DNA of 18,385 nucleotides from Bacilli bacterium (GTDB lineage: Bacteria > Bacillota_I > Bacilli_A > RFN20 > CAG-826), in NCBI GenBank assembly GCA_016296285.1, contig JAEDJP010000019.1:1-18385 (forward strand), read 5' to 3'. This document shows, piece after piece, positions 1 to 6,659 of the stretch. Made by a program: the position numbers and the translations under genes. Positions within the stretch are counted from its first letter, which is position 1. Each line of letters opens with the position of its first letter. The notes under the pieces are model-generated. The model did no database searches. It was not told the origin of the DNA and worked only from the letters and a program-made list of their open reading frames with translations.

Positions 1-961
1 CGACCAACGCTTTTCTGGCCTCATAGCGATCCATTCCTGCGAATTCGCCGGCAATGGGGAGCAAATGCGCGGTTTCGTCCAGCACCTTGATGAAAGGGAA
101 ACCGTACTTTTTCGCCAACGAGAAGTCGTTGGGGTCGTGAGCCGGGGTGCATTTCATGGCGCCCGTGCCGAAACTCATGTCGACATAGGAATCCCCCAAG
201 AGGGGCAAGTATTCGCCGTTGCAAGGATTCATGACACGTTTACCGATCAAATGAGCAAAACGCGGATCCTTGGGATTCACGAAGACGGCCGTGTCGCCCC
301 ACATCGTTTCCGGACGAGTGGTAGCAACCACGATATAGTCATCGCTTTCTTCGATCCGGTAGCGGAAATAGAAGAATTCGCCTTCATCATCCTGATGAAT
401 GACCTCGATGTTGCTGAGCGCAGTGCGAAGTTCCGGGTCCCAATTGATGATCTTCTCGCCTTGATAAATGAGCCCTTCCTTGTAAAGGCTCACGAAGACG
501 TGTTTGACGGCGTTCGATAGGCCCTCATCCAGCGTGAACCTTTCGCGGGTATAATCGACGGAAAGGCCGATTTTCGCCCATTGCTGATGAATGGTTTTCG
601 CATATTCGCCTTTCCATTCCCAGGCTTTGGCGAGGAACGCTTCCCGCCCAAGATCATAGCGAGAAACGCCTTCTTTCCGAAGCTTTTCCTCGACTTTGGC
701 TTGGGTCGCGATTCCCGCGTGATCCATCCCGGGCACCCAAAGGACGTCGAATCCTTTCATGCGCTTGTAGCGGCAAATGATGTCGTCGGGCACCGTATCC
801 ATGACGTGGCCGAGGTGCAGTTTCCCCGTGACGTTGGGCGGGGGTATGACCAAAGAAAATGGCTGTTTCGCCTTGTCTCCGGCGGTGAAGTAACCCTTCT
901 TCTTCCAGCCCTCGTATTTTCCTTCTTCGACGATTTTCGGATCGTAATGTTTTTCCAGCAT
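1..961 (-). CDS. valS: Valyl-tRNA synthetase, N-terminal part (cut by window edge)
   Basis: Class I aminoacyl-tRNA synthetase that charges tRNA-Val in the cytoplasm. The first 320 residues are visible; the family is usually about 880 long, so the KMSKS loop, anticodon-binding domain and C-terminal coiled coil lie outside the window. I see the ATP-binding segment PPPNVTGKLHLGH (HLGH at residues 49-52), then PGMDHAGIATQ near 77-87. The start of the CP1 editing domain follows, with ATTRPETMWGD near 213-223 and GTGAMKCTPAHDPNDF near 265-280; the last two belong to the region that deacylates Thr-tRNA-Val in this family. The ATG at 961 has a strong AGGAGG six bases upstream. The gene has its own promoter and a T-box leader, so it is expected to be induced when uncharged tRNA-Val accumulates. 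The frame is open to the window edge, with no sign of damage. Identification is secure. Confidence 0.97.
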   Translation of the reverse strand, partial: MLEKHYDPKIVEEGKYEGWKKKGYFTAGDKAKQPFSLVIPPPNVTGKLHLGHVMDTVPDDIICRYKRMKGFDVLWVPGMDHAGIATQAKVEEKLRKEGVSRYDLGREAFLAKAWEWKGEYAKTIHQQWAKIGLSVDYTRERFTLDEGLSNAVKHVFVSLYKEGLIYQGEKIINWDPELRTALSNIEVIHQDDEGEFFYFRYRIEESDDYIVVATTRPETMWGDTAVFVNPKDPRFAHLIGKRVMNPCNGEYLPLLGDSYVDMSFGTGAMKCTPAHDPNDFSLAKKYGFPFIKVLDETAHLLPIAGEFAGMDRYEARKALV

Positions 962-973
962 GGGAATCCTCCT

Positions 974-1005
974 AAACAAAAAAGCCGGCCCCATTGGGGC
1001 GCGGC
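974..1005 (-). terminator. T-box attenuator terminator of valS
   Basis: GC-rich hairpin just after the T-box core. Positions 984-987 pair with 1002-1005 and 988-992 pair with 996-1000, with one unpaired base at 1001 and a three-base loop. On the minus strand it is followed by six T, one G and three T. It competes with the antiterminator formed by the T-box sequence. Confidence 0.85.
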
Positions 1006-1164
1006 GCGCGGTACCACCCAACTTGACCTAAAAAGGCCATCTCTTTTCCCTTATCGCGGGATACGGCCTCCTCCCTCGCGACTTCCCGGGCCTCTCCGGC
1101 GAAGCTTTCACCTGCCTTCGCTCTCTAAACGGATGGTTTCCAGGTCCCTCGAGTTCATCGGAAC
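974..1164 (-). promoter_or_regulatory. T-box leader (valine) of valS
   Basis: The untranslated leader before valS carries the T-box core GGGTGGTACCGCG (complement of 1007-1019). A terminator hairpin with a run of T follows it (see separate entry). Upstream there is a Stem I with the AGAGAG and GGTGAAAG elements, and a Stem III with the usual CCGTATCC...GATAAGGG pairing. The best specifier candidate is GUC, a valine codon, at complement 1080-1082. It follows GAA, and the CGAG after it can pair with a CTCG on the 5' side of Stem I, where the specifier loop is expected. Uncharged tRNA-Val should pair with GUC and with the T-box bulge, blocking the terminator. T-box identity is firm; the exact specifier codon is inferred from a hand fold. 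Confidence 0.9.
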
Positions 1165-1170
1165 GTCCCT

Positions 1171-1176
1171 ATTATA
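1171..1176 (-). promoter_or_regulatory. Promoter -10 box of valS
   Basis: A perfect TATAAT lies on the minus strand 5' of the T-box leader and predicts a transcript start near 1164. The -35 region is poor: it falls on the T-rich tail of the engB terminator and matches TTGACA weakly at any sensible spacing. A TG two bases before the -10 box may help compensate. Confidence 0.6.
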
Positions 1177-1194
1177 TGCAACGAAACGGAAAAT

Positions 1195-1223
1195 TAAAGA
1201 AAAAGCGCTCAATGGAGAGCGCT
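1195..1223 (-). terminator. Rho-independent terminator overlapping the end of engB
   Basis: Seven-base-pair stem, AGCGCTC with GAGCGCT (1204-1210 with 1217-1223), and a six-base loop. On the minus strand a T-rich run (TTTTTCTT) follows. The stem includes the last codons and stop codon of engB (stop at 1209-1211), so the coding end doubles as the terminator. It should end the tig-lon-engB transcript before the valS promoter. Confidence 0.8.
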
Positions 1224-1778
1224 TGAGATGGCTTGGCGGATCTTCTCTCTTGTCGACCCTTTTGCGTCGCTTAGCAAAACCTTCTCGAACCCGAGCTCCT
1301 TTGCGATGGTTCTCGCCTTCGCCAAGGCGCTTTGGTTCATCTGGTCCGTTTTGGTCAAAACGACGACAATGGGCTTACCGAAGGTTTCCAAAAAGCGAAT
1401 GAAGGCGATGTCGTCTTTTCCGGGTTCCCTCCGCAAATCAAGAAGAAGGCAGATCGCGCGAACAAGGCGCGAGGGCAACGCTTCTTCCATCAAGCTCGAG
1501 AATTGGACGGTGGACATCGTCGCGAAATTCGTCGACCCATAGCCAGGGCTGTCGATCAGGTAAAACGAATCATCGACCAAAAAGAAATTGAGCGCTTTCG
1601 TTTTCCCGGCTTTTTTTGAGGAAAACGCCACTTTTTGGCCAAGCAACCCATTGATGAGGGTCGATTTGCCGACATTGGAACGCCCGACCATCAAAACGCC
1701 CGGTTTGTAATCGCCGGAGAAAGAAGAAACCGAAGGTGCGCTTGCGACGAAGCGCACCTTCTTAAACGACTCATTCAT
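1209..1778 (-). CDS. engB: Ribosome biogenesis GTPase EngB/YsxC
   Basis: Single-domain GTPase of the EngB/YihA/YsxC family, needed for late assembly of the 50S ribosomal subunit in bacteria. At 189 residues it has the usual length. Motifs in order: G1 GRSNVGKST (32-40), G3 DSPGYG (76-81), G4 TKTD (142-145) and G5-like SDAKG (170-174). I start at the ATG at 1778, which overlaps the lon stop codon by 8 bases and puts the G1 motif where the family has it. An in-frame TTG at 1790 is possible but has no better ribosome binding site. Overlap with lon suggests translational coupling. Last gene of the tig-lon-engB cluster; its final codons sit in a terminator hairpin. Bacillus subtilis also has ysxC directly after lonA. 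Identification is secure; the exact start is less so. Confidence 0.95.
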   Translation of the reverse strand: MNESFKKVRFVASAPSVSSFSGDYKPGVLMVGRSNVGKSTLINGLLGQKVAFSSKKAGKTKALNFFLVDDSFYLIDSPGYGSTNFATMSTVQFSSLMEEALPSRLVRAICLLLDLRREPGKDDIAFIRFLETFGKPIVVVLTKTDQMNQSALAKARTIAKELGFEKVLLSDAKGSTREKIRQAISSALH

Positions 1779-4116
1779 AAGGCTCGACAAGCGCGATTTT
1801 CAGCGCGTCGTCGACGCAAGTCATGAAATCGATCTTTAGATTCTCCTTCACTTCGGTCGGGAGTTCGGAGACATCCTTCTTGTTATCGATGGGAACGACG
1901 ATTTCCTTGATTCCGGAACGCAGGGCGGCCAGGGATTTCTCCCGGAGACCGCCGATGGGCAAGGCTTTGCCCCGAAGCGTAACTTCGCCAGTCATGGCAA
2001 CATTCGCTTTTACCTTGCGGCCGGCAAGGCAAGAGATGATCGCCGTGGTCATGGCGACGCCCGCGCTTGGGCCATCCTTGGGAACGGCGCCTTCGGGGAC
2101 GTGGATATGAATATCGTTTTCCGAAAAAACTTTGGGATCGATGCCATAACGGTTGGCATTCGCGCGAACGTAGTCGACGGCAATCGTGGCGCTTTCCTTC
2201 ATGACATCCCCGAGTTTCCCCGTGAGGACCAAGCCTCCCTTTCCGGCGAAATAGGTGACTTCAATCGGAAGGATATCGCCACCGAATTCCGTATAGGCCA
2301 GCCCGGTCACGACGCCGATTTGGTCTTCCTTCTCTTTTTTGCTTCCTTCAAACAGCTCGATGCCAAGGTATTCGTGGATTTTGTCCACGTTCATGACGAT
2401 GGGTTTGGAAAGGGAAGGATTATCAATCAGCTCGACAACCGCTTTTCGGCAGCAAGAAGCGATGAGGCGTTCAAGCTGTCGGACGCCGGCTTCCATCGAA
2501 TAATGCTCGATCAAGCAACGGATTCCTTCTTCCGGGAATTCGATATCGCCTTCCTTAAGGCCGTTAAGCTTGCTTTGTTTTTTGACAAGGAAGCCTTGGG
2601 CGATCTTGAGCTTCTCGATTTCCGTGTAAGAGGGAACCTCGATGAGTTCGAGGCGGTCGCGAAGCGGAGCGGGAACGTTTTCGAGGTAGTTCGCCGTGCA
2701 GAGGAAGAGAACGTTGGAAAGATCGTAAGGCTCTTCGAGATAATTGTCGTTGAACGCGACGTTCTGCTCAGGGTCAAGGACTTCGAGCAAGGCGCTCGAG
2801 GGGTCGCCGTGATAATTCTGTCCTCCCACCTTGTCGATTTCGTCAAGAAGGAAGACGGGATTCACGGTTCCCGCCTTGGTCATCCCCTGGATGATGCGGC
2901 CAGGCATGGCCCCGACATACGTACGGCGATGGCCGCGGATTTCCGCTTCGTCCGAAATGCCGCCGAGAGCGGCCTTGAAGAATTTGCGGCCAAGGGCACG
3001 GGCGATCGATTTCGCGAGGGACGTCTTGCCGCAGCCAGGGGGTCCATAAAAGCAGAGAATCGGGGCTTTCAAATTGCCGGTCATCTTCTTGACCGCCAAG
3101 TATTCAATGATTCTTTTCTTGACCTTTTCGAGGCCGAAATGATCCTCGTCAAGAACCTTACGGACATTCGCGAGATCTTCGTTGTCCTCGGTCTTTTGGT
3201 ACCAAGGAACTTCCATGAGCGTCTCGATATAGCTCATGATGAGGGAAGACTCCAGCGAAGACTCCGGCATCATGGAATACCGATTGAGTTCGTGTTTGAC
3301 CTTCTGCTTGACGTTCTCGGGATAAGGGTTTTCCTCGAGCTTTTTGCGAATGGAATCGACGCTTTGTTCGGAATCGGGATCTTCCCCGAGTTCGGAACGA
3401 ATCGCCTTCATCTTTTCGCGAAGGATGTATTCCCTTTGGCTTTTCTCGGAAGAGGCACGGACTTTTTGGTCGATCGCTTGATCGACTTCGGAGCTTTGCT
3501 TTTCCGATTCGAGATAATTTTGAATTCGAGTGAGTCGCGCGGTGACGTCGACTTCCTCGAGAAGCGCTTGGCGGTCCGCAGTCTTTAGCGGCAAGACCGT
3601 CGCCAAGGTGTCGGCGAACTCATCCCCGTTTCCAGGGCGCTTCGAAAGCATTTGCAAAGCGCTCCTGGAAATCGAGGAAGAAAGCAGTTTGTTCGCGGAG
3701 ACAAGGGCGATGATGGAATTGATGAGGGAGGTGCTTTTTTCAGCGTCTCCCGAAAAGGTCTGAACGATTTGGCCTTCCGCGTAAACGCAATCGTTTTCAA
3801 TCGAAAGCGAAGAAAAACGGACGCGTTTGCTCCCGATGACGCGAATCTTCAGGGAGTCTTTGCCCTCGACGCAATCAACGATTCGAATCAAGGTGCCAAA
3901 AGTGTAAAGATTATCCTCGGAAATCTCGTCGATATCCGGGTTCTTCTGGGAAACCAAAAACAAAAGGTTGTTCGAATCCGCCATCGATTTCCGGATGGCG
4001 TTGATGGATGCTGCGCGGGACGCCTCGATTTCCTCACTGATGGTTGGGAAAACAACGAGGGAACGAGTAACAAGAAGGGGAAGGCGTAAGGTTTCGCTTT
4101 TTGTAGATGCAGGCAT
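1771..4116 (-). CDS. lon: ATP-dependent protease La (Lon)
   Basis: Cytoplasmic AAA+ serine protease that unfolds and degrades misfolded and regulatory proteins. The 781 residues match the family. Layout: N-terminal substrate-recognition (LAN) domain to about residue 200, a coiled-coil stretch, an AAA+ module with Walker A GPPGCGKT at 358-365 and Walker B VFLLDEIDKV, then the protease domain. The catalytic dyad is Ser684 (in PKDGPSAG) and Lys727 (in LREKSLAA). Their 43-residue spacing equals that of the E. coli dyad (Ser679/Lys722). The start is the ATG at 4116, behind a strong GGAAAGGAGG four bases upstream. A longer reading from a TTG at 4137 would swallow that site. The gene begins 33 bases after tig with no promoter between them, so it is probably co-transcribed with tig. 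No CIRCE-type element is visible. Confidence 0.97.
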   Translation of the reverse strand: MPASTKSETLRLPLLVTRSLVVFPTISEEIEASRAASINAIRKSMADSNNLLFLVSQKNPDIDEISEDNLYTFGTLIRIVDCVEGKDSLKIRVIGSKRVRFSSLSIENDCVYAEGQIVQTFSGDAEKSTSLINSIIALVSANKLLSSSISRSALQMLSKRPGNGDEFADTLATVLPLKTADRQALLEEVDVTARLTRIQNYLESEKQSSEVDQAIDQKVRASSEKSQREYILREKMKAIRSELGEDPDSEQSVDSIRKKLEENPYPENVKQKVKHELNRYSMMPESSLESSLIMSYIETLMEVPWYQKTEDNEDLANVRKVLDEDHFGLEKVKKRIIEYLAVKKMTGNLKAPILCFYGPPGCGKTSLAKSIARALGRKFFKAALGGISDEAEIRGHRRTYVGAMPGRIIQGMTKAGTVNPVFLLDEIDKVGGQNYHGDPSSALLEVLDPEQNVAFNDNYLEEPYDLSNVLFLCTANYLENVPAPLRDRLELIEVPSYTEIEKLKIAQGFLVKKQSKLNGLKEGDIEFPEEGIRCLIEHYSMEAGVRQLERLIASCCRKAVVELIDNPSLSKPIVMNVDKIHEYLGIELFEGSKKEKEDQIGVVTGLAYTEFGGDILPIEVTYFAGKGGLVLTGKLGDVMKESATIAVDYVRANANRYGIDPKVFSENDIHIHVPEGAVPKDGPSAGVAMTTAIISCLAGRKVKANVAMTGEVTLRGKALPIGGLREKSLAALRSGIKEIVVPIDNKKDVSELPTEVKENLKIDFMTCVDDALKIALVEPYE

Positions 4117-4149
4117 ATGGCCTCCTTTCCGCCTCAAGAGCGAGACGTG

Positions 4150-5568
4150 TTATTCGGCTTTGGGTTCAGCGGCTTTTTTGGCAGTTGCCTTCTTGGCCGT
4201 GGTTTTCTTTGCAGCGGGCTTTTTCGCGGCAGGTTTTTCCTCTTCGGCTTCTTCGGCTTTTTCGGAGGAGAGCTTAGGTTCGGCCTTCACGTTCTCGCCG
4301 TTGTTAGCAAGAAGGAATTCTTGGATTTTGCGGTTTTGGAGATTCTCGCGGAACGTCTCGAGGCTGTTGCCAAGGGCTTTGCGGATATCCTCGACCTTCA
4401 TTTTGTATTGCTCGGCCATCTTGGAGAGTTCGACATCGAGTTCCGCATCGTCGACAACCATGTGCTCTTTCGCGGCGATGGCTTGGAGGACGAGGAACGT
4501 CTTGAGGTTCTCCTCGCTGCCTTTACGGAGGTTTTCTTTCATTTGTTCCTCGGTCTGGCCGGTGATCTCAAGGTATTGTTTGAAGGTCAAACCATTGGAT
4601 TCGATCTGCTTTTTGGTTTGCTCTTCGCGGGCCGCAACGTCGGACTCAATGATTTCCGAGGCGATCTCGACTTTGGAGGCAGCGACGATCTTGGCGACAA
4701 TGGCATCGTAATAAGCAGCGTTCGCGGAGTTGGTCTTCTTCTCGAGGATGGCCTTCTTCTCGTGCTCCTTGAGTTCTTCCACGGTCTTGACGCCTTCAAT
4801 TCCGAGATCGGCGACGGCTTCTTCGCTGAGAGCAGGCACTGATTTTTCCTTGACCTCGTGGATGTGGCAGTGGAAAACGGCTTCTTTGCCCGCGAGTTCG
4901 GCGACATATTGTTGCGGGAAGGTGATGTTGACCTCTTTGTCTTCGCCGGCTTTCACGCCGACAAGGGCTTCTTCAAAACCGGGAACGAAGGAGTGGGAAC
5001 CGAGCTCGAGGGAGTAATTCTCGGCTTCGCCTCCGTCGAAGGCCTCGCCGTTGACGTATCCTTTGAAATCGAGGACGACGGTGTCGCCTTCCTTCGCTTC
5101 GCGCTCAACGACAGAGAGTTCGGCGGCAGCGGCAAGGCGCTGGGAAATAGAATCGGCGATCTCTTCCTCGGAGACGGAAACGACAGGACGCTTTTCCTCG
5201 ATGCCCGTATAGGCGCCAAGGGTAACCTTCGGCATGGTCGTGACGGTGAAAACGAGGGTGAGCTCTTTATCGGTAACTTTGGTGACGTTCACGCTCGGAC
5301 GGTTGAAGGGTTGAATGTGCTCCTCATTCAGGACGCTGGCATAAGCGGGAGTGAGAACCTCGTCCAAAGCGGCGTTCATAACGCGGGACGGATCGACTTG
5401 CGCCATCGCGAGGGCTTTCGGGGCTTTCCCTTTGCGGAAACCTTTGATCTGCACGTTCGAAAGGGCACGGTTCAAGGCCTTTTGCTGAGCGGATTCCCAA
5501 ACCGTCGGGTCGACCTCGACGGTGATTTCGATGCGGCAATCGCCAAGTTCTTTGATTGTGTGTTTCAT
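4150..5568 (-). CDS. tig: Trigger factor, ribosome-bound chaperone and peptidyl-prolyl isomerase
   Basis: Chaperone that docks at the ribosome exit tunnel and shields nascent chains. The 472 residues comprise the ribosome-binding domain with the signature GFRKGKAP (43-50), an FKBP-type isomerase domain at about 160-240 (GDTVVLDFKGYVNG, then LGSHSFVPGFEEALVG), and a helical C-terminal chaperone domain to about 440. The last 28 residues (445-472) form a low-complexity tail of repeated AAKK/TAKK units with ten lysines, which is not part of the core family. The ATG at 5568 has a modest AAAGGA site about 9 bases upstream. It is first in a likely tig-lon-engB operon. In B. subtilis clpX lies between tig and the lon genes; it is absent here. 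Confidence 0.97.
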   Translation of the reverse strand: MKHTIKELGDCRIEITVEVDPTVWESAQQKALNRALSNVQIKGFRKGKAPKALAMAQVDPSRVMNAALDEVLTPAYASVLNEEHIQPFNRPSVNVTKVTDKELTLVFTVTTMPKVTLGAYTGIEEKRPVVSVSEEEIADSISQRLAAAAELSVVEREAKEGDTVVLDFKGYVNGEAFDGGEAENYSLELGSHSFVPGFEEALVGVKAGEDKEVNITFPQQYVAELAGKEAVFHCHIHEVKEKSVPALSEEAVADLGIEGVKTVEELKEHEKKAILEKKTNSANAAYYDAIVAKIVAASKVEIASEIIESDVAAREEQTKKQIESNGLTFKQYLEITGQTEEQMKENLRKGSEENLKTFLVLQAIAAKEHMVVDDAELDVELSKMAEQYKMKVEDIRKALGNSLETFRENLQNRKIQEFLLANNGENVKAEPKLSSEKAEEAEEEKPAAKKPAAKKTTAKKATAKKAAEPKAE

Positions 5569-5602
5569 TTGAAAATTCCTTTGATATCAAAAATGCGAAA
5601 CT

Positions 5603-5631
5603 AATATACCTTATCAATAGATAAGTTCCAA
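5603..5631 (-). promoter_or_regulatory. Promoter of tig (tig-lon-engB)
   Basis: On the minus strand, -35 TTGGAA (complement of 5626-5631), a 17-base spacer, then -10 TATATT (complement of 5603-5608). Predicted start near 5596, giving a leader of about 28 bases. This is the best-formed promoter between the hypothetical gene and tig. It lies within 10 bases of the upstream stop codon with no terminator between, so read-through from that gene is also possible. Confidence 0.65.
5610..5625. repeat. Perfect 16-base inverted repeat in the tig promoter spacer (possible operator)
   Basis: CTTATCAATAGATAAG: six-base arms CTTATC and GATAAG around a four-base centre. It fills the -35/-10 spacer of the tig promoter almost exactly. 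The arms are AT-rich and no T run follows on the minus strand, so it is a poor terminator. The position suits a repressor operator. It does not resemble the heat-shock CIRCE element. Confidence 0.45.
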
Positions 5632-5640
5632 CAAAAACGT

Positions 5641-6543
5641 TTAGGCCGCCAGCGCGGAGGCGGATCGTAAGGTCCCGTCAATCTTTTCTGCCCTTTCAAT
5701 CACGGGCATCGGTGCGGAGTTGGGTTTGACGGAAAGATAACGCTTGGCAAGATAACGGAAGGCTTGATTATCTAGGTCGAGTTCGGCTGGGCAATCATAG
5801 CTATCGGGATACCGCGTCAACACGTATTGATCGAGCAATTCGCCGGCGACTTCGGAAACGGAAGGTTCGTTTCCTTGCTGGACGAGGGAACGAACTCTCA
5901 AATACTCCGAAGAGCCGTAAGGCATACGAACTTCTTGAGGGATCAGCGTAAACCTCTTTCCTCCTTTTTCGAAGGAAACGGTCGTATCGTCATGGTGGGC
6001 GCTAAGCAACATCAAAGCATAACTCTTGACGTCATCGTGAACGTCCTCGGCTTCCAAGAGAGAATGAAGGTCGCCAAAGAAAGGCTCCAAATCGAGTTTT
6101 TTGAGAGAATTGAGATAAGCCAGCAAAGCGGCAGGATCCCTTTCGTCGCGAAGCAAGGCATGCATTTCTTCTTCGTCGATTGGCTTTGGACCGCCGGAAG
6201 CAATCTCCTCAACGCGAATGCGGTGGGGGAGATCCCGAAGTTGTTCCTCGATTTTCTGAGAAACGTAAGGAAGATTTTGGAAATAGGATAAATCGGCATA
6301 AGCCTCATCGAATTGACGAAGGGCAAAACGGGTTTCGAAATTGGCTTTCAGCAAAAGCGACGGGTTTGATTCCCAAAGCAGTTGCCTCTTTTCGAGAAGC
6401 AGTTGCATCGCCTTTTGGCCTTGGTTGAGGGACAAAAAGGCCGAGATAACGAAAAAAACTTCGGGAGCGGTGACCGCTTCCGATTTGTGGGAGATAATCT
6501 CAAGATAATCGCCGTTGTCAGATAGTTTTTTCCAATCTACCAC
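5641..6543 (-). CDS. Conserved-looking hypothetical protein, TPR-like helical (possibly DUF3196 family)
   Basis: I do not recognise this gene with certainty. The 300-residue protein is hydrophilic and looks mainly helical. Its N-terminal half has the rhythm of tetratricopeptide-type helices (for example FLSLNQGQKAMQLLLEKRQ, then FALRQFDEAYADLSYFQNLP), with a tryptophan-bearing LLWESNP between them. Its C-terminal half is acidic, with scattered Trp/Tyr/Phe. The pattern recalls DUF3196 proteins of Mollicutes and Erysipelotrichia, a tentative match from memory. There are no catalytic motifs, signal peptide or membrane segments with the start chosen here. I start at the GTG at 6543, because a consensus TATAAT ends 6 bases upstream, which implies a leaderless message. 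A longer frame opens at a TTG at 6612, but its extra 23 residues span that promoter box and it has no clear ribosome binding site. The gene is followed directly by the tig promoter. Confidence 0.7.
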   Translation of the reverse strand: MVDWKKLSDNGDYLEIISHKSEAVTAPEVFFVISAFLSLNQGQKAMQLLLEKRQLLWESNPSLLLKANFETRFALRQFDEAYADLSYFQNLPYVSQKIEEQLRDLPHRIRVEEIASGGPKPIDEEEMHALLRDERDPAALLAYLNSLKKLDLEPFFGDLHSLLEAEDVHDDVKSYALMLLSAHHDDTTVSFEKGGKRFTLIPQEVRMPYGSSEYLRVRSLVQQGNEPSVSEVAGELLDQYVLTRYPDSYDCPAELDLDNQAFRYLAKRYLSVKPNSAPMPVIERAEKIDGTLRSASALAA

Positions 6544-6549
6544 GCGAAG

Positions 6550-6555
6550 ATTATA
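6550..6555 (-). promoter_or_regulatory. Promoter -10 box of the hypothetical gene
   Basis: Perfect TATAAT on the minus strand, ending 6 bases before the GTG at 6543. The predicted transcript start is the G of that GTG or within a base or two of it. No good -35 box is seen at 16-18 bases. It is divergent from the acyltransferase promoter about 100 bases away. Confidence 0.5.
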
Positions 6556-6623
6556 CAACAATCTCGAAAATGTCCTAGGAAGAATCCCAAGAATCTGCAC
6601 AATAATGAACAAAACGTTCCCAC

Positions 6624-6652
6624 TTGTTTAGGGCAAGGCATGCGGGTATATT
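6624..6652 (+). promoter_or_regulatory. Promoter of the acyltransferase gene (leaderless)
   Basis: -35 TTGTTT (6624-6629), a 17-base spacer, then -10 TATATT (6647-6652). Seven bases separate the -10 box from the ATG at 6660, so transcription should begin at or one base before the start codon, leaving no room for a ribosome binding site. Confidence 0.65.
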
Positions 6653-6659
6653 TTTCAAT

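Noticed and set aside
581..1402. A 273-codon plus-strand frame across valS, its T-box leader and engB
   Set aside because: It crosses two real minus-strand genes and a structured RNA leader; its composition is that of a shadow frame.
2101..3588. A 495-codon open frame on the plus strand opposite lon
   Set aside because: It lies wholly antisense to a clear lon gene with intact catalytic motifs, shows no recognisable domain, and follows from codon bias: few TTA, CTA and TCA codons in lon leave few stops on the other strand.
4117..4137. TTG-initiated extension of lon
   Set aside because: The strong AGGAGG sits inside this extension, four bases before the ATG at 4116, which is therefore the start.
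5569..5640. CIRCE-type heat-shock element upstream of tig-lon
   Set aside because: I looked for TTAGCACTC-N9-GAGTGCTAA and found nothing similar; only the unrelated CTTATC palindrome is present.
6624..6659. TTG-initiated 12-residue extension of the acyltransferase
   Set aside because: The TTG is the first three bases of a well-spaced -35 box, so it would lie outside the transcript; there is no ribosome binding site before it.
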